Below the pieces are notes generated by a model, which was not told where the DNA came from, did not search any database, and saw only the letters and a list, made by a program, of their open reading frames with translations. Positions 7,805 through 19,002 of a stretch of DNA of 64,000 nt are shown here, in pieces. Made by a program: the position numbers and the translations under genes. How positions within the stretch are numbered: the first letter of the stretch is position 1; each line of letters opens with the position of its first letter. Source of the DNA: Borborobacter arsenicus (lineage in GTDB: Bacteria; Pseudomonadota; Alphaproteobacteria; Rhizobiales; Rhizobiaceae); NCBI RefSeq assembly GCF_003934165.1, contig NZ_ML133510.1, forward strand, positions 30,810 to 94,809, written 5' to 3'.

Positions 7805-9195
7805 CGGTGAACCAGCGACCGCAACGCGCAAGCAGACCGAAAAGAGAGACGGCTGCTCCTGACACGGCCGGGCCTGACGTGCCCGGCCTTGCCGCGCGCA
7901 AGGCTGCCGCAAAGCTGCTCGCAGCGGTCGTCGATGCCCGGACCTCGCTCGACGGCCTGGCCGACCATGTCCACGGCCATCCGCAGTTCCTGGCGCTCGA
8001 CATGCGCGACCGGGCGTTGGTGCGCGCCATTTTGGTGACAGCGCTGCGCTATCGGCGCAGCATCGACGCTTTGATTTCAGCGCGGCTGGAAAGGCCGCTG
8101 CCGGCCAATGCGACGGCGCTGGCGCATCTATTGCATGTGGCAGCCGCCCAGATCCTTTTCCTCGACATTCCCGACAGTGCGGCAGTCGACGTCGCCGTCA
8201 CCCATGCCAAGGCCGATCCGCGCACGGCGCGGTTTTCCGGTCTGGTCAATGGGGTTCTGCGTGCCCTTTCGCGCCGCAAGGAAGCGGCGCTGCCGGTGGT
8301 GCTGGCGCGCACGCAGGATGCGCCCGACTGGTTTTGCGAACGGCTGGTCTCGGCCTATGGCGAGGCGGTCGCAGGGCGCGTTCTCGATGCGCACAGGCTG
8401 GAGGCGCCGGTCGATTTCTCGGTGAAATCCGATCCGGAGGGCTGGGCGCAGAGGCTTGGCGGCATCGTGCTGCCGACCGGTTCGGTGCGGGTCGAGCGCC
8501 TCGGAGCCAATGTGCCGGACCTGCCGGGCTATCAGGAAGGAGCATGGTGGGTGCAGGACGCGGCGGCGAGCCTGCCGGCACGGCTGCTTGGCGATGTCGC
8601 TGGGCTGCATGTCGCCGATCTGTGCGCCGCGCCCGGCGGCAAGACCGCGCAACTGGCGCTGGCCGGGGCGCGGGTGACCGCGCTCGACAGTTCGAAGAAC
8701 AGGCTGGCGCGGCTGCAAGAAAATCTCGACCGGCTCGGACTGCGGGCCGAAGCCATCCATGCCGACATCTTCAAGTTCGAGCCGGCCGCGCTGTTCGACG
8801 CGGTGCTACTCGACTCCCCCTGTTCCTCGACCGGCACGGTGCGCCGCCATCCCGACGTGCCATGGACGAAATCGGCGGCGGACATAGAGACGCTGGCCAA
8901 TCTGCAGCGCCGCATGCTGCAGCACGCCGTGACTCTGGTGAAGCCTGGCGGGCGCATCGTCTTTTCCAACTGCTCGCTCGATCCGCTTGAGGGCGAAGTG
9001 CTGCATGAGGCTTTCCTGGCGGCCACAACCGATGTGATCGATGACCCGGTGCAGCCGGGCGAGATCGTCGCTGCCGATGCTTTCCTGACGCCGCGCGGCA
9101 CGCTTCGTACCACGCCGGCCGACATGGATATGGGTCGGCCCGAAATTTCGGGACTGGACGGTTTCTTTGCCGCCCGGATGCGGCGGGCAAACTGA
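7795..9195 (+). CDS. rsmB: RsmB-type 16S rRNA m5C methyltransferase
   Basis: A 466-residue SAM-dependent RNA (cytosine-5) methyltransferase. A NusB-like N-terminal domain spans about 30-165. The NOL1/NOP2/Sun catalytic domain follows, with motif I CAAPGGKT at 277-284, motif [10 protein letters not shown] with C343 and motif VI FSNCSL with C393. C343 and C393 match the release and nucleophile cysteines of the family. Motif VI reads NCS instead of the usual TCS, a small departure. The ATG overlaps the end of htpX by ten bases. The frame is open upstream to 7702 but that part overlaps htpX. The exact rRNA position (C967 in E. coli) is by homology. Confidence 0.88.
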   Translation: MVVTVNQRPQRASRPKRETAAPDTAGPDVPGLAARKAAAKLLAAVVDARTSLDGLADHVHGHPQFLALDMRDRALVRAILVTALRYRRSIDALISARLERPLPANATALAHLLHVAAAQILFLDIPDSAAVDVAVTHAKADPRTARFSGLVNGVLRALSRRKEAALPVVLARTQDAPDWFCERLVSAYGEAVAGRVLDAHRLEAPVDFSVKSDPEGWAQRLGGIVLPTGSVRVERLGANVPDLPGYQEGAWWVQDAAASLPARLLGDVAGLHVADLCAAPGGKTAQLALAGARVTALDSSKNRLARLQENLDRLGLRAEAIHADIFKFEPAALFDAVLLDSPCSSTGTVRRHPDVPWTKSAADIETLANLQRRMLQHAVTLVKPGGRIVFSNCSLDPLEGEVLHEAFLAATTDVIDDPVQPGEIVAADAFLTPRGTLRTTPADMDMGRPEISGLDGFFAARMRRAN

Positions 9196-9305
9196 AAGCG
9201 GCCGATTTTCCGGTCAAGGCCGCCCTGCGAAAATCCGCCTTCGCATAGAGTCTTGAATCATATAAGCTTATTGGCGGCGGGCTTTGTTTTTTTGGAGGGT
9301 ATTTC

Positions 9306-11030
9306 GTGTCGATGGCCGCGGGCAACACCGCGCGTCTCTGGACGCTCGTCGCCAAGGAGATCTGGCGCAAGACCCGGCGCCGCCTGCGCGCGGGACCAGT
9401 GTACAGATGGCGCTATACCGGCCGCACGCCCGAACGGGTGCTGATCGCGCCGCCTGATCTGAGGCTCGCCGACCAGCAGATTGCACTGGAAATCTATTAT
9501 GGCCGCTATCCGCTTTCCGGCCATGTCGTGGAGACCGGTGGCCAATCGCCGTTCCAGATCGAGGTCGCCAATCGCGGCTGGCAGCGCTCGCTGCACGGGT
9601 TTCGCTGGCTGCGCCATATGCGCGCCGCCGGCACCGACCTTGCCGCAGCCAATGCCCGCGCGCTGGTCTCGGACTGGATCACCACCAATGGCGGTCGCAT
9701 CGCCGGTGTCGCCTGGGAGCCGGCAATCACCGCCAGGCGCATCATCGCCTGGCTGCAGCATTCTTCCGTGGTGCTGCAGGGCGCGGAGTTTCCCTTCTAC
9801 CGCGCCTATCTGAAATCGTTGGCGCTGCAGATCCGCTACCTGCGCTCCATGGCGCATGAAATGCCGGATGGCGAAGACCGGCTGCGCACGCGCATCGCGC
9901 TTGCCTTTGCGGCGCTATCGCTGCCGGCCGCGCCTTCCGCGTTGCGCAGCGCCAGCCGCCACCTTGCCGAGGAACTCGACCGGCAGATATTGCCGGATGG
10001 CGGCCATATCTCACGCAACCCGATGGTGGTGCTGGAACTTCTGGCCGACCTCCTGCCCCTGCGCCAGACCTACACCAACCAGGCCGAGACGCCGCCCGAG
10101 GCGCTGATCGGCGCGGTCGAGCGCATGCTGCCGGCACTGCGCTTCTTTCGTCATCAGGATGGCAGCATCGCCCGCTTCAACGGCATGGGGGTGACCATCC
10201 ACGACCGTATCGCGGCAATCATGCGCCATGACGATACGGTCGGCGCGCCGCTGCTGCATGCGCCGCATTCGGGCTATGAGCGGCTGTCGATGGGCGACAC
10301 CACGGTGATCGCCGATACCGGTGCCGCACCACCAACCGACGTCTCCGACAAGGCGCATGCCGGATGCCTGTCCTTCGAAATGTCCAGCGGGCGGCAGCAT
10401 TATATTGTCAATGCCGGCGTCGATGCCTATGGCGCGGAGGAGTTTCGCCCGCTCGCCCGGGCCACGGCGGCTCATTCCACCGCCTGTCTCAACGATACAT
10501 CTTCGGCCCGCTTCACCCATTCGGCCCGCGTCAACGGATTGCTGGGCTCGCCGCTATTGGGTGGCCCCCGCCATGTTCCCTGCGAGCGAACCGACGAAAA
10601 GGGCGTGCAGGGTTTCGTTGCCAGTCACGACGGCTATGTCGCGCGCTTCGGCATCTATCATGAGCGGGAATTGTCGCTTTCGGCAGAGGGTGCCATTCTG
10701 AGCGGCCTGGACCGTTTCGTCCGTTCCGGTGGCGCACGGCCGCTGGACAATGGCCAGGATCTGGTGACGATCCGCTTCCACGTGCATCCCGACATCGAGC
10801 TTTTCCGCAACGATAGCGGCCGGATGGTGCTTGCCTCGCAAGAAGCCGACGCGTGGGTGATGGACTGCGAGGAGGTCAGGCCGGAAATCGAGGAATCGAT
10901 CTTCTTCGCCGGCCTAGGCGGTCCTCGCCGCAGCCGCCAGATCGTCCTGTCCTTCAAAGCCTCGCAAACGCCCGTGGTCCATTGGGAGTTCAAGCGCATG
11001 CCGCGAAACGGGCAAGCGTATGGGAACTGA
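9306..11030 (+). CDS. heparinase II/III family protein
   Basis: A 574-residue protein. The N-terminal half is alpha-helical, with repeats around YPLSGHVVETG, GFRWLRHM and ISRNPMVVLELLADLLPLR. The C-terminal half (about 320-560) is the beta-rich heparinase II/III-like domain, containing CLSFEMSSGRQHYIVNAG and HSTACLNDTSSARF. Such lyases cleave acidic polysaccharides, but rhizobial members in this locus have unknown substrates. GTG 9306 is seven bases after GGAGGG (9293-9298); ATG 9312 is 13 bases away and less likely. There is no clear signal peptide. It lies alone between rsmB and purH, a gene order I associate with Rhizobiales. Confidence 0.85.
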   Translation: MSMAAGNTARLWTLVAKEIWRKTRRRLRAGPVYRWRYTGRTPERVLIAPPDLRLADQQIALEIYYGRYPLSGHVVETGGQSPFQIEVANRGWQRSLHGFRWLRHMRAAGTDLAAANARALVSDWITTNGGRIAGVAWEPAITARRIIAWLQHSSVVLQGAEFPFYRAYLKSLALQIRYLRSMAHEMPDGEDRLRTRIALAFAALSLPAAPSALRSASRHLAEELDRQILPDGGHISRNPMVVLELLADLLPLRQTYTNQAETPPEALIGAVERMLPALRFFRHQDGSIARFNGMGVTIHDRIAAIMRHDDTVGAPLLHAPHSGYERLSMGDTTVIADTGAAPPTDVSDKAHAGCLSFEMSSGRQHYIVNAGVDAYGAEEFRPLARATAAHSTACLNDTSSARFTHSARVNGLLGSPLLGGPRHVPCERTDEKGVQGFVASHDGYVARFGIYHERELSLSAEGAILSGLDRFVRSGGARPLDNGQDLVTIRFHVHPDIELFRNDSGRMVLASQEADAWVMDCEEVRPEIEESIFFAGLGGPRRSRQIVLSFKASQTPVVHWEFKRMPRNGQAYGN

Positions 11031-11137
11031 CGATTAAGTCGGTCCGTCACTCGAGACTGTAGACCTACGGCCTTTGATTTCCCAATGCGCTGTGATAGGC
11101 CGCACGCACCCTCTCGACATCATGAAGGACAAGCAGG

Positions 11138-12754
11138 ATGGCCGTCCCCGCCAAGAAGATTCCCGCTCCCGACCTCGTTTCCGTGCGCCGCGCACTGCTG
11201 TCGGTTTCCGACAAGACCGGGCTAATCGAATTTGCGCAGGCGCTTGCCGGGGCAGGGGTGGAACTGGTCTCGACTGGGGGAACCGCCAAGGCGATTGCCG
11301 CGGCCGGCATTGCGGTGCGCGACGTGTCGGAACTGACCGGCTTTCCTGAAATCATGGACGGCCGCGTCAAGACGCTGCATCCTTCCGTGCATGGCGCGCT
11401 ACTTGGCGTGCGCGACGATCCGGAACATGCGCAGGCGATGCGCGAGCACAATATCGCACCGATCGACCTGCTCGTGGTCAATCTCTATCCGTTCGAGGAG
11501 GTGCGCCGCTCCGGCGCGGACTATGCGTCGATCGTGGAAAATATCGACATTGGCGGCCCGGCCATGGTGCGAGCGTCCGCCAAGAACCACGCCTATGTCG
11601 CGGTGGTGACCGATCCGGAAGACTATGCCGCCGTGCTCAATGCGCTGGAGATGAACACCGGCAGCCTGTCTCTGGAATTCCGCCAGAAGCTCGCCGCCAA
11701 GGCGTTTGCGCGCACCGCCGCCTATGATGCGGCGATCTCGGGCTGGTTTGCCGAAGCGCTCGACATTGAACAGCCGGCCTGGCGCGCCTTTGGCGGCAGG
11801 CTCGAAAGCGTCATGCGCTATGGCGAGAACCCGCATCAGACGGCGGGCTTCTACGTCACCGGCGAGGAGCGGCCGGGTGTCGCCACCGCGCGACAATTGC
11901 AGGGCAAGCTGCTTTCCTACAACAATATCAATGATACCGATGCTGCCTTCGAACTGGTCGGCGAGTTCGACCCGGCGCAAGGAGCGGCGGTCGCCATCAT
12001 CAAGCATGCCAATCCCTGCGGCGTGGCCGAAGCTGCGGATCTGCGCCAAGCCTATCTGAAGGCGCTGGCCTGCGATCCCGTCTCGGCCTTTGGCGGCATC
12101 GTCGCCGTCAACCGGCTGCTCGATGCCGAGGCGGCGGAGGAAATCGTCAAGACCTTCACCGAGGTCATCATCGCGCCGGAAGCTTCGGAAGAGGCGCAGG
12201 CGATCATCGCGGCCAAGAAGAATCTGCGCCTGCTGGTGACCGGCGGCCTGCCGGACCCGCGCAAATCCGGGCTTCTGGTCAAGTCGGTGGCCGGCGGCCT
12301 TTTGGTGCAGGGCCGCGACAACGCTGTCGTCGGCGATCTGGAACTGAAGGTGGTGACCAAGCGGGCGCCGTCGGCGCAGGAGATGGCGGATCTGAAATTC
12401 GCCTTCCGGGTTGCAAAGCACGTCAAATCCAATGCCATCGTCTATGCCAAGGATCTTGCCACGGTCGGCGTCGGCGCGGGCCAGATGAGCCGTGTGGATT
12501 CGGCCCGTATCGCGGCGCGCAAGGCGCAGGATGCCGCCGAGGCCGCGGGGCTAGCGGAGCCGCTGACCAAGGGGTCGGTCGTGGCGTCGGATGCGTTCTT
12601 CCCCTTCGCCGACGGGCTTTTGTCGGCGGTCGAGGCCGGCGCCACCGCCGTCATCCAGCCGGGCGGATCGATGCGCGACGAGGATGTGATCGCCGCAGCC
12701 GACGAGCATGGCATCGCCATGGTGTTCACCGGGGTGCGGCATTTCCGGCACTGA
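11138..12754 (+). CDS. purH: bifunctional AICAR formyltransferase / IMP cyclohydrolase
   Basis: A 538-residue enzyme carrying out the last two steps of IMP synthesis. The N-terminal MGS-like IMP cyclohydrolase domain (about 14-150) includes STGGTAKAI and [16 protein letters not shown]. The AICAR transformylase domain follows, with the KHANPCGVA motif that holds the catalytic Lys-His pair. Length matches the family. The ATG has AAGGA about seven bases upstream. The 107-base leader (11031-11137) shows no riboswitch fold that I recognise. A short inverted repeat ends the gene. Confidence 0.97.
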   Translation: MAVPAKKIPAPDLVSVRRALLSVSDKTGLIEFAQALAGAGVELVSTGGTAKAIAAAGIAVRDVSELTGFPEIMDGRVKTLHPSVHGALLGVRDDPEHAQAMREHNIAPIDLLVVNLYPFEEVRRSGADYASIVENIDIGGPAMVRASAKNHAYVAVVTDPEDYAAVLNALEMNTGSLSLEFRQKLAAKAFARTAAYDAAISGWFAEALDIEQPAWRAFGGRLESVMRYGENPHQTAGFYVTGEERPGVATARQLQGKLLSYNNINDTDAAFELVGEFDPAQGAAVAIIKHANPCGVAEAADLRQAYLKALACDPVSAFGGIVAVNRLLDAEAAEEIVKTFTEVIIAPEASEEAQAIIAAKKNLRLLVTGGLPDPRKSGLLVKSVAGGLLVQGRDNAVVGDLELKVVTKRAPSAQEMADLKFAFRVAKHVKSNAIVYAKDLATVGVGAGQMSRVDSARIAARKAQDAAEAAGLAEPLTKGSVVASDAFFPFADGLLSAVEAGATAVIQPGGSMRDEDVIAAADEHGIAMVFTGVRHFRH

Positions 12755-12761
12755 CCGATCG

Positions 12762-12786
12762 TACCCTCCCCCCAAGGGGGAGGGTA
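12762..12786. terminator. G/C hairpin between convergent purH and the MFS gene
   Basis: An 11-base-pair perfect stem (T-A-C-C-C-T-C-C-C-C-C with its complement) at 12762-12772 and 12776-12786 has a three-base loop. There is no T tract, so termination is inferred from stability and convergent placement. CCCTCCCCC/GGGGGAGGG hairpins of this kind occur often between genes in Rhizobiales, so it may be a copy of a short dispersed repeat. Confidence 0.55.
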
Positions 12787-12790
12787 AAGA

Positions 12791-14215
12791 TCAGCGCCGC
12801 GCCTTGTCGGCCGGATAGGGCGTCGGCCACAGGATCGCCATGCCGCCCAGCAGGAAAAGCAGGATGGTGGCCATGCCGAGGCGCATCGAGCCCGAGGCAG
12901 CGGTGACGGTGGCGACTACGAACGGCGCTGCAAAGCTGGTGACGCGCCCAGCCAGCGCATAGATGCCGAAATAGCGGCCGGCCTCGTCGGCCGAGACGCT
13001 TCGGGCGAGGTACGAACGCGATGAGGCCTGCACCGGCCCGAAGGCAATGCCGATCAGCAGGCCGAAAATTATATAGGCCTTTTCGGCCGGTGTGCCGAAC
13101 AGCCCGCCCGAATCCGCGCCCGGCAGTGGGAACAGGCCGAACAGCGTGAAGCCGGGTCCGGTCGAGACGATGCCGAAAGTGGCCACGCACAGCAGCACCA
13201 GCGAGATCATCACCACGGATTTGGAGCCGAGGCCGGTGTCGAGCCGGCTGGCGACGAGGCAGCCGAAGATCGCCACGACATTGAGGATGATGCCGAAGAC
13301 GCCGATTTCGGTGATCGACCAACCGAACATGGCCGCAGCAAACACGCCGCCGAGGCCGAGCAGCGCGTTGACGCCATCCTGATAGACCATGCGCGCAATG
13401 AGGAAACGCAAGATGCCGCTGCGTCTTCTCACCTCCCCGAAGCTGGACTTCAGCTCGGCCAGGCCTTGGCGAACCGCCGGCAGGAGTCGCATGCCCTTGC
13501 CGCTGTCGGGGGTGAACAGGAACATCGGCAGGATGAAGACCAGATACCACAGTGCCGAGAGCGGCCCGGTCGCACGGGCGTCCTCGCCGAGCCTGGGATC
13601 GAGCCCGAACAACGGCTCCGTGCCGATGATCGTCCGCCCCGTCTCGGGCGAGCCGGCCATGAGCGCCACCACAAAGATCAGCACGATCATGCCGCCGAGA
13701 TAACCGAGGCCCCAGGCGATGTTGGAGATCCGGCCGATCTGCGCTTTCGACACCAGTCGGGGCATCATGGAATCGTTGAAGACGACGGAGAATTCGGCGG
13801 CGACCGAAGCCAGCGAGAACAGAAGGATGACCGGTAGCAGCGGTGAACCCGGAGCCGCAAACCACAGCGCACTGAGGCAGGCGATCTTGATGACCGCGAA
13901 GAAGGCGATCCACGGTTTGCGCGGGCCGGTCTGGTCGGCGATGGAGCCGAGCACCGGCGACAGGAGCGCGATGGCAAAGCCGGCGATGGCCAGCCCATAG
14001 CCCCAGGCGGCCTGGCCCATGGCGGGGTCGGTTGCCATGCGCGACACGACATAGGGGCCGAAGATGAAGGTGGTGACCACGGTGAAGAAGGGCTGGGCTG
14101 CCCAGTCGAAGAACATCCAGCCCCAGATGCCGGCGCGCGAGGCCGTGCCGGGCGATCCGGAGGGGACCGCCGCTTCGGCAGGAGGCGCGGCGGTCTTTTG
14201 CGGGTCCGGTCTCAA
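12791..14215 (-). CDS. MFS transporter, UMF1 / Atg22-like
   Basis: A 474-residue membrane protein with about 12 segments, a hydrophilic N terminus (1-30) and a central loop at about 200-255. [34 protein letters not shown] and [14 protein letters not shown] are typical of the UMF1/Atg22 branch of the major facilitator superfamily, related to vacuolar amino-acid effluxers. It is likely an exporter; in bacteria the substrate is not established. Its ATG overlaps the stop of the glutamate dehydrogenase gene (ATGA, 14212-14215), so it is translated from the same message. This suggests, but does not prove, a link with amino-acid handling. Confidence 0.85.
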   Translation of the reverse strand: MRPDPQKTAAPPAEAAVPSGSPGTASRAGIWGWMFFDWAAQPFFTVVTTFIFGPYVVSRMATDPAMGQAAWGYGLAIAGFAIALLSPVLGSIADQTGPRKPWIAFFAVIKIACLSALWFAAPGSPLLPVILLFSLASVAAEFSVVFNDSMMPRLVSKAQIGRISNIAWGLGYLGGMIVLIFVVALMAGSPETGRTIIGTEPLFGLDPRLGEDARATGPLSALWYLVFILPMFLFTPDSGKGMRLLPAVRQGLAELKSSFGEVRRRSGILRFLIARMVYQDGVNALLGLGGVFAAAMFGWSITEIGVFGIILNVVAIFGCLVASRLDTGLGSKSVVMISLVLLCVATFGIVSTGPGFTLFGLFPLPGADSGGLFGTPAEKAYIIFGLLIGIAFGPVQASSRSYLARSVSADEAGRYFGIYALAGRVTSFAAPFVVATVTAASGSMRLGMATILLFLLGGMAILWPTPYPADKARR

Positions 14216-17200
14216 ACCGAGAGATCGCTCATCAGGCCGGCGGCGACCGACAGGCGCGACACGGTGATGTCGCCGCCCTCGGTCAGCCCCTGCAGGCGCT
14301 CGCGGATGCGCGCAATGCGTTCGCCGCCGGCTTCCAGCCAGGCAGCCACCGGATCGGCGGATTTGGCAAAGCCGGTCAGCGCCGATATGGCAATGCCCCG
14401 GCGTGCCGCATCGATCACGTCGGTGGCGCGAGATAGCGCCAGCCCGTCATAGTAATCCGACGGCATGATCGCGCGGGCGGCCTCTTCTATCCGCGCGATG
14501 CGGAAGGCGTCGCTGACGGCGAAGAAGGCGCGGGCGGCGAGGGTGATTTCAGCCCCCGCGGTCTTGGCGACCAACGCAATGTCGGGAATGAGTTCGGCCA
14601 CGTCGGTCAGGGCAAGCCGCGTGGCAAGGCCCTCCGGCGCGCCGGCGGCAAGGAAGCTCTGCCGCCGCTCTTCAAGTGCGGCCTTGTTGAAGGCGGGCAG
14701 CAGGGAGCCCAGCTTCGGCTCCAGCGCCTTGCGGGCTTCGACCAGTTCGGCGATCCGCTCATCGACCGCGCCGCCACCGGTATCGTTGCGCAGGAACCAG
14801 CCGCTGGTGACGAAGATCAGCCGGCCGACCGCCTGATAGAGATCAAGCTGCACCTGCCCGTCCACGCGGTTGTCCAGCGCATCGATGTCGCGGTAAAGCG
14901 CAGGCAGGTCGAAACCGGCCCGCACCACCACGAATGCCCTGACCACATCGGAGGCGGTGCGCCCGGTCGCCTCCTGCAGGCGGTTGACGAAGGACGGCCC
15001 GCCGCGATTGACCACCTCATTGGCCGTCACGCGCGCGATGATCTCGCGCCGCAGCCGATGGCCGGCGATTTCGGCGGCGTATTTCTTCGCCATCTTTTCG
15101 GGGAAGTAGCTGCTGAGGTCATGCGCGAAATGCGGATCGTCGAGCAGGCTGCTGGTGACGATGTCGGAAAACAGCACGATCTTGGCATAAGCAAGCAGCA
15201 CGCCGAGCTCGGCCCGGGTCAGCGGCTCGCCGCGCGCCTCGCGTTCGGCGAATGCGGTTGCGGAGGGCAGCGTCTCGACCGCGCGGTCGAGCAGGCCGCG
15301 CGCCTCAAGCGCTGCGATGAAGCGGGCCTGATGGGCGAGGTCGGCCAGGCCGCGCTTGCGCTGCAGCGAAAGCGCCAGCGTCTGCTGATAATTATTGGCA
15401 AGAACCAGTGCGGCGACCTCGTCGGTCATGTCCGCCAAGAGCCTGTTGCGGTTCGGATGGGTGAGCGTTGCCTTGCGCATGGCCGAGGCCAGCGCAATCT
15501 TGATATTGACCTCGACGTCTGACGAGTTGACGCCGCCCGAATTGTCGATGGCGTCGGAGTTGATGGCGCCGCCGGCTAGGCCGAATTCGATACGCGCGCG
15601 CTGGGTGACGCCGAGATTGGCGCCTTCGCCGACGACCCTGACGCGCAAGTCGGCGGCGTTGACGCGGATGGAATCGTTGGCGCGGTCGCCGACCTCCGGA
15701 TTGGCCTCGCCGCTTGCCTTCACATAGGTGCCGATGCCGCCGAACCAGAGCAGGTCGACGGGCGCCGTCAGCACCGCACGCATGATCTCGGCGGGCGAGG
15801 CAACGGTCTTGTCGAGGCCGATCGCGGCGGCCGCCGCTGCCGGAAGGGTCACCGATTTCTGGCTGCGCGACACGATCAGGCCACTGGGCGAAAGCTTCGA
15901 CTTGTCGTAGTCCTGCCAGCTCGAACGCGGCAACTCGAACAGCCGCTTGCGCTCGGCAAAGGAGCCGGCAGCGTCCGGATCAGGGTCGATGAAGATGTCG
16001 CGATGGTCGAAGGCGGCAATCAGTTTGGTTGCCGGCGAAAGCAGCATGCCGTTGCCGAAAACGTCGCCCGACATGTCGCCGACGCCGACCACCGTGAAAG
16101 GCTCGGTCTGGATGTCGCGGTTCATCTCGCGAAAATGCCGCTTGACCGCCTCCCAGCCGCCCCTTGCGGTGATGCCCATCTTCTTATGGTCGTAACCGGC
16201 CGAGCCGCCGCTGGCGAAGGCATCGTCGAGCCAGAAATCATGCGCCTGGCTGATGGCGTTGGCGGTGTCGGAAAAGGTTGCGGTGCCCTTGTCGGCGGCG
16301 ACGACGAAATAGGGATCGTCGTTGTCGTGGCGGACCACATGCTCCGGCGTGACGACGCGATCACCATCGAGATTGTCGGTGACCGAAAGCAGGCTGGAGA
16401 CGAAATTGACATAGGCCTTCTTGCCGGCCTCGAACACTGCCTCGCGGCTGCCGCCAACAGGCGGGCGTTTGGGGAAGAAGCCGCCCTTTGCACCGACCGG
16501 CACTATGACGGCGTTCTTGACCTGCTGCGCCTTGACCAGCCCGAGCACTTCGGTGCGGTAGTCCTGAGCGCGATCCGACCAGCGCAAGCCGCCGCGCGCC
16601 ACCGGGCCGAAGCGCAGATGCACGCCTTCGACCTCCGAGCCATAGACGAAAATCTCCCGCCATGGCCGTGGCTCCGGCAGGCCGGTGATGCTGCGTGAAT
16701 CGAGTTTGATGGCGAGCGACTGGCCCTTCTTTTCCGTTTCGGGAACGAAATGATTGGTGCGCAGCGAGGAGTCGATGAGGTTGAGGTAGCGGCGGATGAT
16801 GGTGTCGTCGTCGATATTGGGCACCGCCTCGAGCGCATCCTTGATTGCCGCCTTAAGATGCTTGCTGGTGACCTCTCCTTGTGCCTGCGCGGCAGGATCG
16901 AAGCGGGCAACGAAGAGATCGAACAGAGCATGCGCGATCTGCGGATAGCGATTGAGGGCAGCGGCGATGAAATCCTGGCTTTGCGGAATGCCAGCCTGCT
17001 GCAGATAGCGCCCATAGGCGCGCAATATGCCGATGGAAGAAGAGGGCAGGGCGGCCGTCTGCGCCAGCGCATTGTAGCCGTCATTGTCGGCATCGCCATG
17101 CCAGACGGACAGGAACACCTCCTCGAACAAGGCGCCGCCATCGGCAAGGTCGATCGCCCGGCCAAAGGCGCTTTCAAGCTCCATGTCGTGGATGAAGACC

Positions 17201-19002
17201 GGATTGCCGTCGGCGTCGCTGACCTCGAAGGTGCGCTCGCTGATCACCCTAAAGCCCATATGTTCCAGGATCGGCACGCGCCGCGACAGGGCGACCGGTG
17301 TGCCGTGATGGTAGATTTTAAGTGACGCCTGTTCGGTGGTCTGGGCGACATCGCGATAATAGTCGACGGAGATGGGATGCTGGGCATCGATGCCGGCAAT
17401 CTCGCGGGCATCGACAAGGGCGACGGATGGCGAAAAGCTGCCGCGATAGCTTTCGGGAAAACGCGAGGCTATTGCGGCGAGGCCGGCATCGATCCCGGAG
17501 GCGGATGCAGCCTCTGCCAGCGCATCCTCCCAGGTGCGGACAATGTCGCGGAGCGCGGCCTCGATCGCCTTCTGCTCGACCTTCGGTGTCTTGCCGCCGG
17601 AACGGCCGATGATGAAGTGGACGCGCGCCAGGCCGCCTTCGGGGAAGGCCGGATAATAGGCGGAAAGGCGACCGTCGAATACCGTCTTCAGATAGTCGCC
17701 GATGCGTTCGCGCACGACGCTGTCGTAGCGGTCGCGCGGCACGAAAACCAGCACCGAGACGAAGCGGTCGAACTGGTCGACGCGCACGAGCGCACGCACG
17801 CGCGGCCGCTCGATGAGGCCGAGAATGGCTTCGGCATGCTTGCGCAGGGTCGGTGTGGCGATCTGGAACAGCTCGTCGCGCGGATAGGATTCCAGCACGC
17901 TGATCAGTGCTTTGCCGGAATGGTCGGCAGGATCGAAGCCGGATTTGGCGACGACCGTATTCACCTTGGACCGCAGATAAGGGATCTTGGCGACCGAGCG
18001 CGTATAGGCGGTGGAGGTGAACAGGCCGACGATGCGCAATTCGCCCAGCAGCGCGCCCTTGGCGTCATAGGTCTTGACGCCGACATAGTCGAGATAGGCG
18101 CGCCGGTGCACCAGCGACTTGGCGTTGGCCTTGGTGACGATGAGCGGATCGGGGCCATGAAGGAAGGCCCGGATTTCGGGCGTGGTGCGGTTGTCGGGCT
18201 CGGCCTCGCGGCGCAGCACCAGCACACTGGAATCGGCCAGTATGCCAAGGCCGGGTTTGTCGACGCGGTTGAGCGTGCCGCTTTTCTCGCCGCCCGAATA
18301 GCGGAATTCGCGCATGCCGAGGAAGGTGAAATTGTCGTCGCGCAGCCATTCCAGGAAGGCGATGGCTTCGGCCACCGCATCCTTTTGCAGCGGCAGCGGC
18401 GCGTAACGGTATTCCGAAATGGCCTGATCGAGGCGCGCCAGCATCGGTTTCCATTCGGTGACGGCGGCGCGGACCTGGCCGACGACGCGCTGCAGCCTTT
18501 CCTTCAGGCCCCGGGCCTGATCATCTGTCAGCGATCTGATGTGGACATGGATGACGCTGACCCGGTTCGCCCCGTGATCGATTTTGACAGAGCCGCCCTC
18601 GCCGAGGATTTCTTCGACCCCGTTCCTGCCGTGGCGCACCGCAAGGACGGGATGGGTGACGAAGCTTGCCTCGCCGGCCGTTTCGGTGATCTCGCCGAGG
18701 ACCGAATCGAACAGGAACGGCATGTTGTCGTTGACGACGGTGACGACGGTGAGCGGGCGGCCGTCAAAGCTCACACCGGCGTTACGATCGATGGCGATGA
18801 CGCTCTCGCCCTTGCGATGCCCGGCGAGCGCCTGTTCGGCCAATTCGGCCGCCTTGGCCAGCGAGGCGGGATCATAGGCATTGACGTCTTCATCCGGCGC
18901 CCGTGCAAGCAGATAGTCAGCCAGCCGCGGCGGTTTTTCGCCAAGCTTCGGCGAGGAGAATGATTTCCCTGCCGCTGATTTTGCTTTCAGATTGGATGGC
19001 AT
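14212..19002 (-). CDS. NAD-dependent glutamate dehydrogenase, large (180 kDa) type
   Basis: A 1596-residue enzyme oxidising glutamate to 2-oxoglutarate and ammonia with NAD. The size is right for the bacterial NAD-GDH family seen in alphaproteobacteria, Streptomyces and Pseudomonas. The N-terminal half holds the ACT-like regulatory segments. The catalytic core in the third quarter contains LRFGPVARGGLRWSDR, VPVGAKGGFFPKRP and TFSDTANAIS, and the nucleotide-binding part follows (FGGIGTYVKAS, VVGEGANLG). The start was set at ATG 19002, 11 bases after GGGGGAG; TTG 19011 is in frame but too close to that site. It likely serves glutamate catabolism and nitrogen balance. The last four bases overlap the UMF1-type transporter. 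Confidence 0.93.
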   Translation of the reverse strand: MPSNLKAKSAAGKSFSSPKLGEKPPRLADYLLARAPDEDVNAYDPASLAKAAELAEQALAGHRKGESVIAIDRNAGVSFDGRPLTVVTVVNDNMPFLFDSVLGEITETAGEASFVTHPVLAVRHGRNGVEEILGEGGSVKIDHGANRVSVIHVHIRSLTDDQARGLKERLQRVVGQVRAAVTEWKPMLARLDQAISEYRYAPLPLQKDAVAEAIAFLEWLRDDNFTFLGMREFRYSGGEKSGTLNRVDKPGLGILADSSVLVLRREAEPDNRTTPEIRAFLHGPDPLIVTKANAKSLVHRRAYLDYVGVKTYDAKGALLGELRIVGLFTSTAYTRSVAKIPYLRSKVNTVVAKSGFDPADHSGKALISVLESYPRDELFQIATPTLRKHAEAILGLIERPRVRALVRVDQFDRFVSVLVFVPRDRYDSVVRERIGDYLKTVFDGRLSAYYPAFPEGGLARVHFIIGRSGGKTPKVEQKAIEAALRDIVRTWEDALAEAASASGIDAGLAAIASRFPESYRGSFSPSVALVDAREIAGIDAQHPISVDYYRDVAQTTEQASLKIYHHGTPVALSRRVPILEHMGFRVISERTFEVSDADGNPVFIHDMELESAFGRAIDLADGGALFEEVFLSVWHGDADNDGYNALAQTAALPSSSIGILRAYGRYLQQAGIPQSQDFIAAALNRYPQIAHALFDLFVARFDPAAQAQGEVTSKHLKAAIKDALEAVPNIDDDTIIRRYLNLIDSSLRTNHFVPETEKKGQSLAIKLDSRSITGLPEPRPWREIFVYGSEVEGVHLRFGPVARGGLRWSDRAQDYRTEVLGLVKAQQVKNAVIVPVGAKGGFFPKRPPVGGSREAVFEAGKKAYVNFVSSLLSVTDNLDGDRVVTPEHVVRHDNDDPYFVVAADKGTATFSDTANAISQAHDFWLDDAFASGGSAGYDHKKMGITARGGWEAVKRHFREMNRDIQTEPFTVVGVGDMSGDVFGNGMLLSPATKLIAAFDHRDIFIDPDPDAAGSFAERKRLFELPRSSWQDYDKSKLSPSGLIVSRSQKSVTLPAAAAAAIGLDKTVASPAEIMRAVLTAPVDLLWFGGIGTYVKASGEANPEVGDRANDSIRVNAADLRVRVVGEGANLGVTQRARIEFGLAGGAINSDAIDNSGGVNSSDVEVNIKIALASAMRKATLTHPNRNRLLADMTDEVAALVLANNYQQTLALSLQRKRGLADLAHQARFIAALEARGLLDRAVETLPSATAFAEREARGEPLTRAELGVLLAYAKIVLFSDIVTSSLLDDPHFAHDLSSYFPEKMAKKYAAEIAGHRLRREIIARVTANEVVNRGGPSFVNRLQEATGRTASDVVRAFVVVRAGFDLPALYRDIDALDNRVDGQVQLDLYQAVGRLIFVTSGWFLRNDTGGGAVDERIAELVEARKALEPKLGSLLPAFNKAALEERRQSFLAAGAPEGLATRLALTDVAELIPDIALVAKTAGAEITLAARAFFAVSDAFRIARIEEAARAIMPSDYYDGLALSRATDVIDAARRGIAISALTGFAKSADPVAAWLEAGGERIARIRERLQGLTEGGDITVSRLSVAAGLMSDLSV

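Noticed and set aside
11031-11137. purH leader considered as a purine or ZTP riboswitch
   Set aside because: No conserved core motif or terminator/antiterminator pair could be found in 107 bases.
17377-18963. Open frame of 528 codons on + antisense to the glutamate dehydrogenase gene
   Set aside because: It mirrors the third-position GC bias of the sense gene, is rich in Gly/Ala/Arg/His/Asp without domains, and has no ribosome-binding site.
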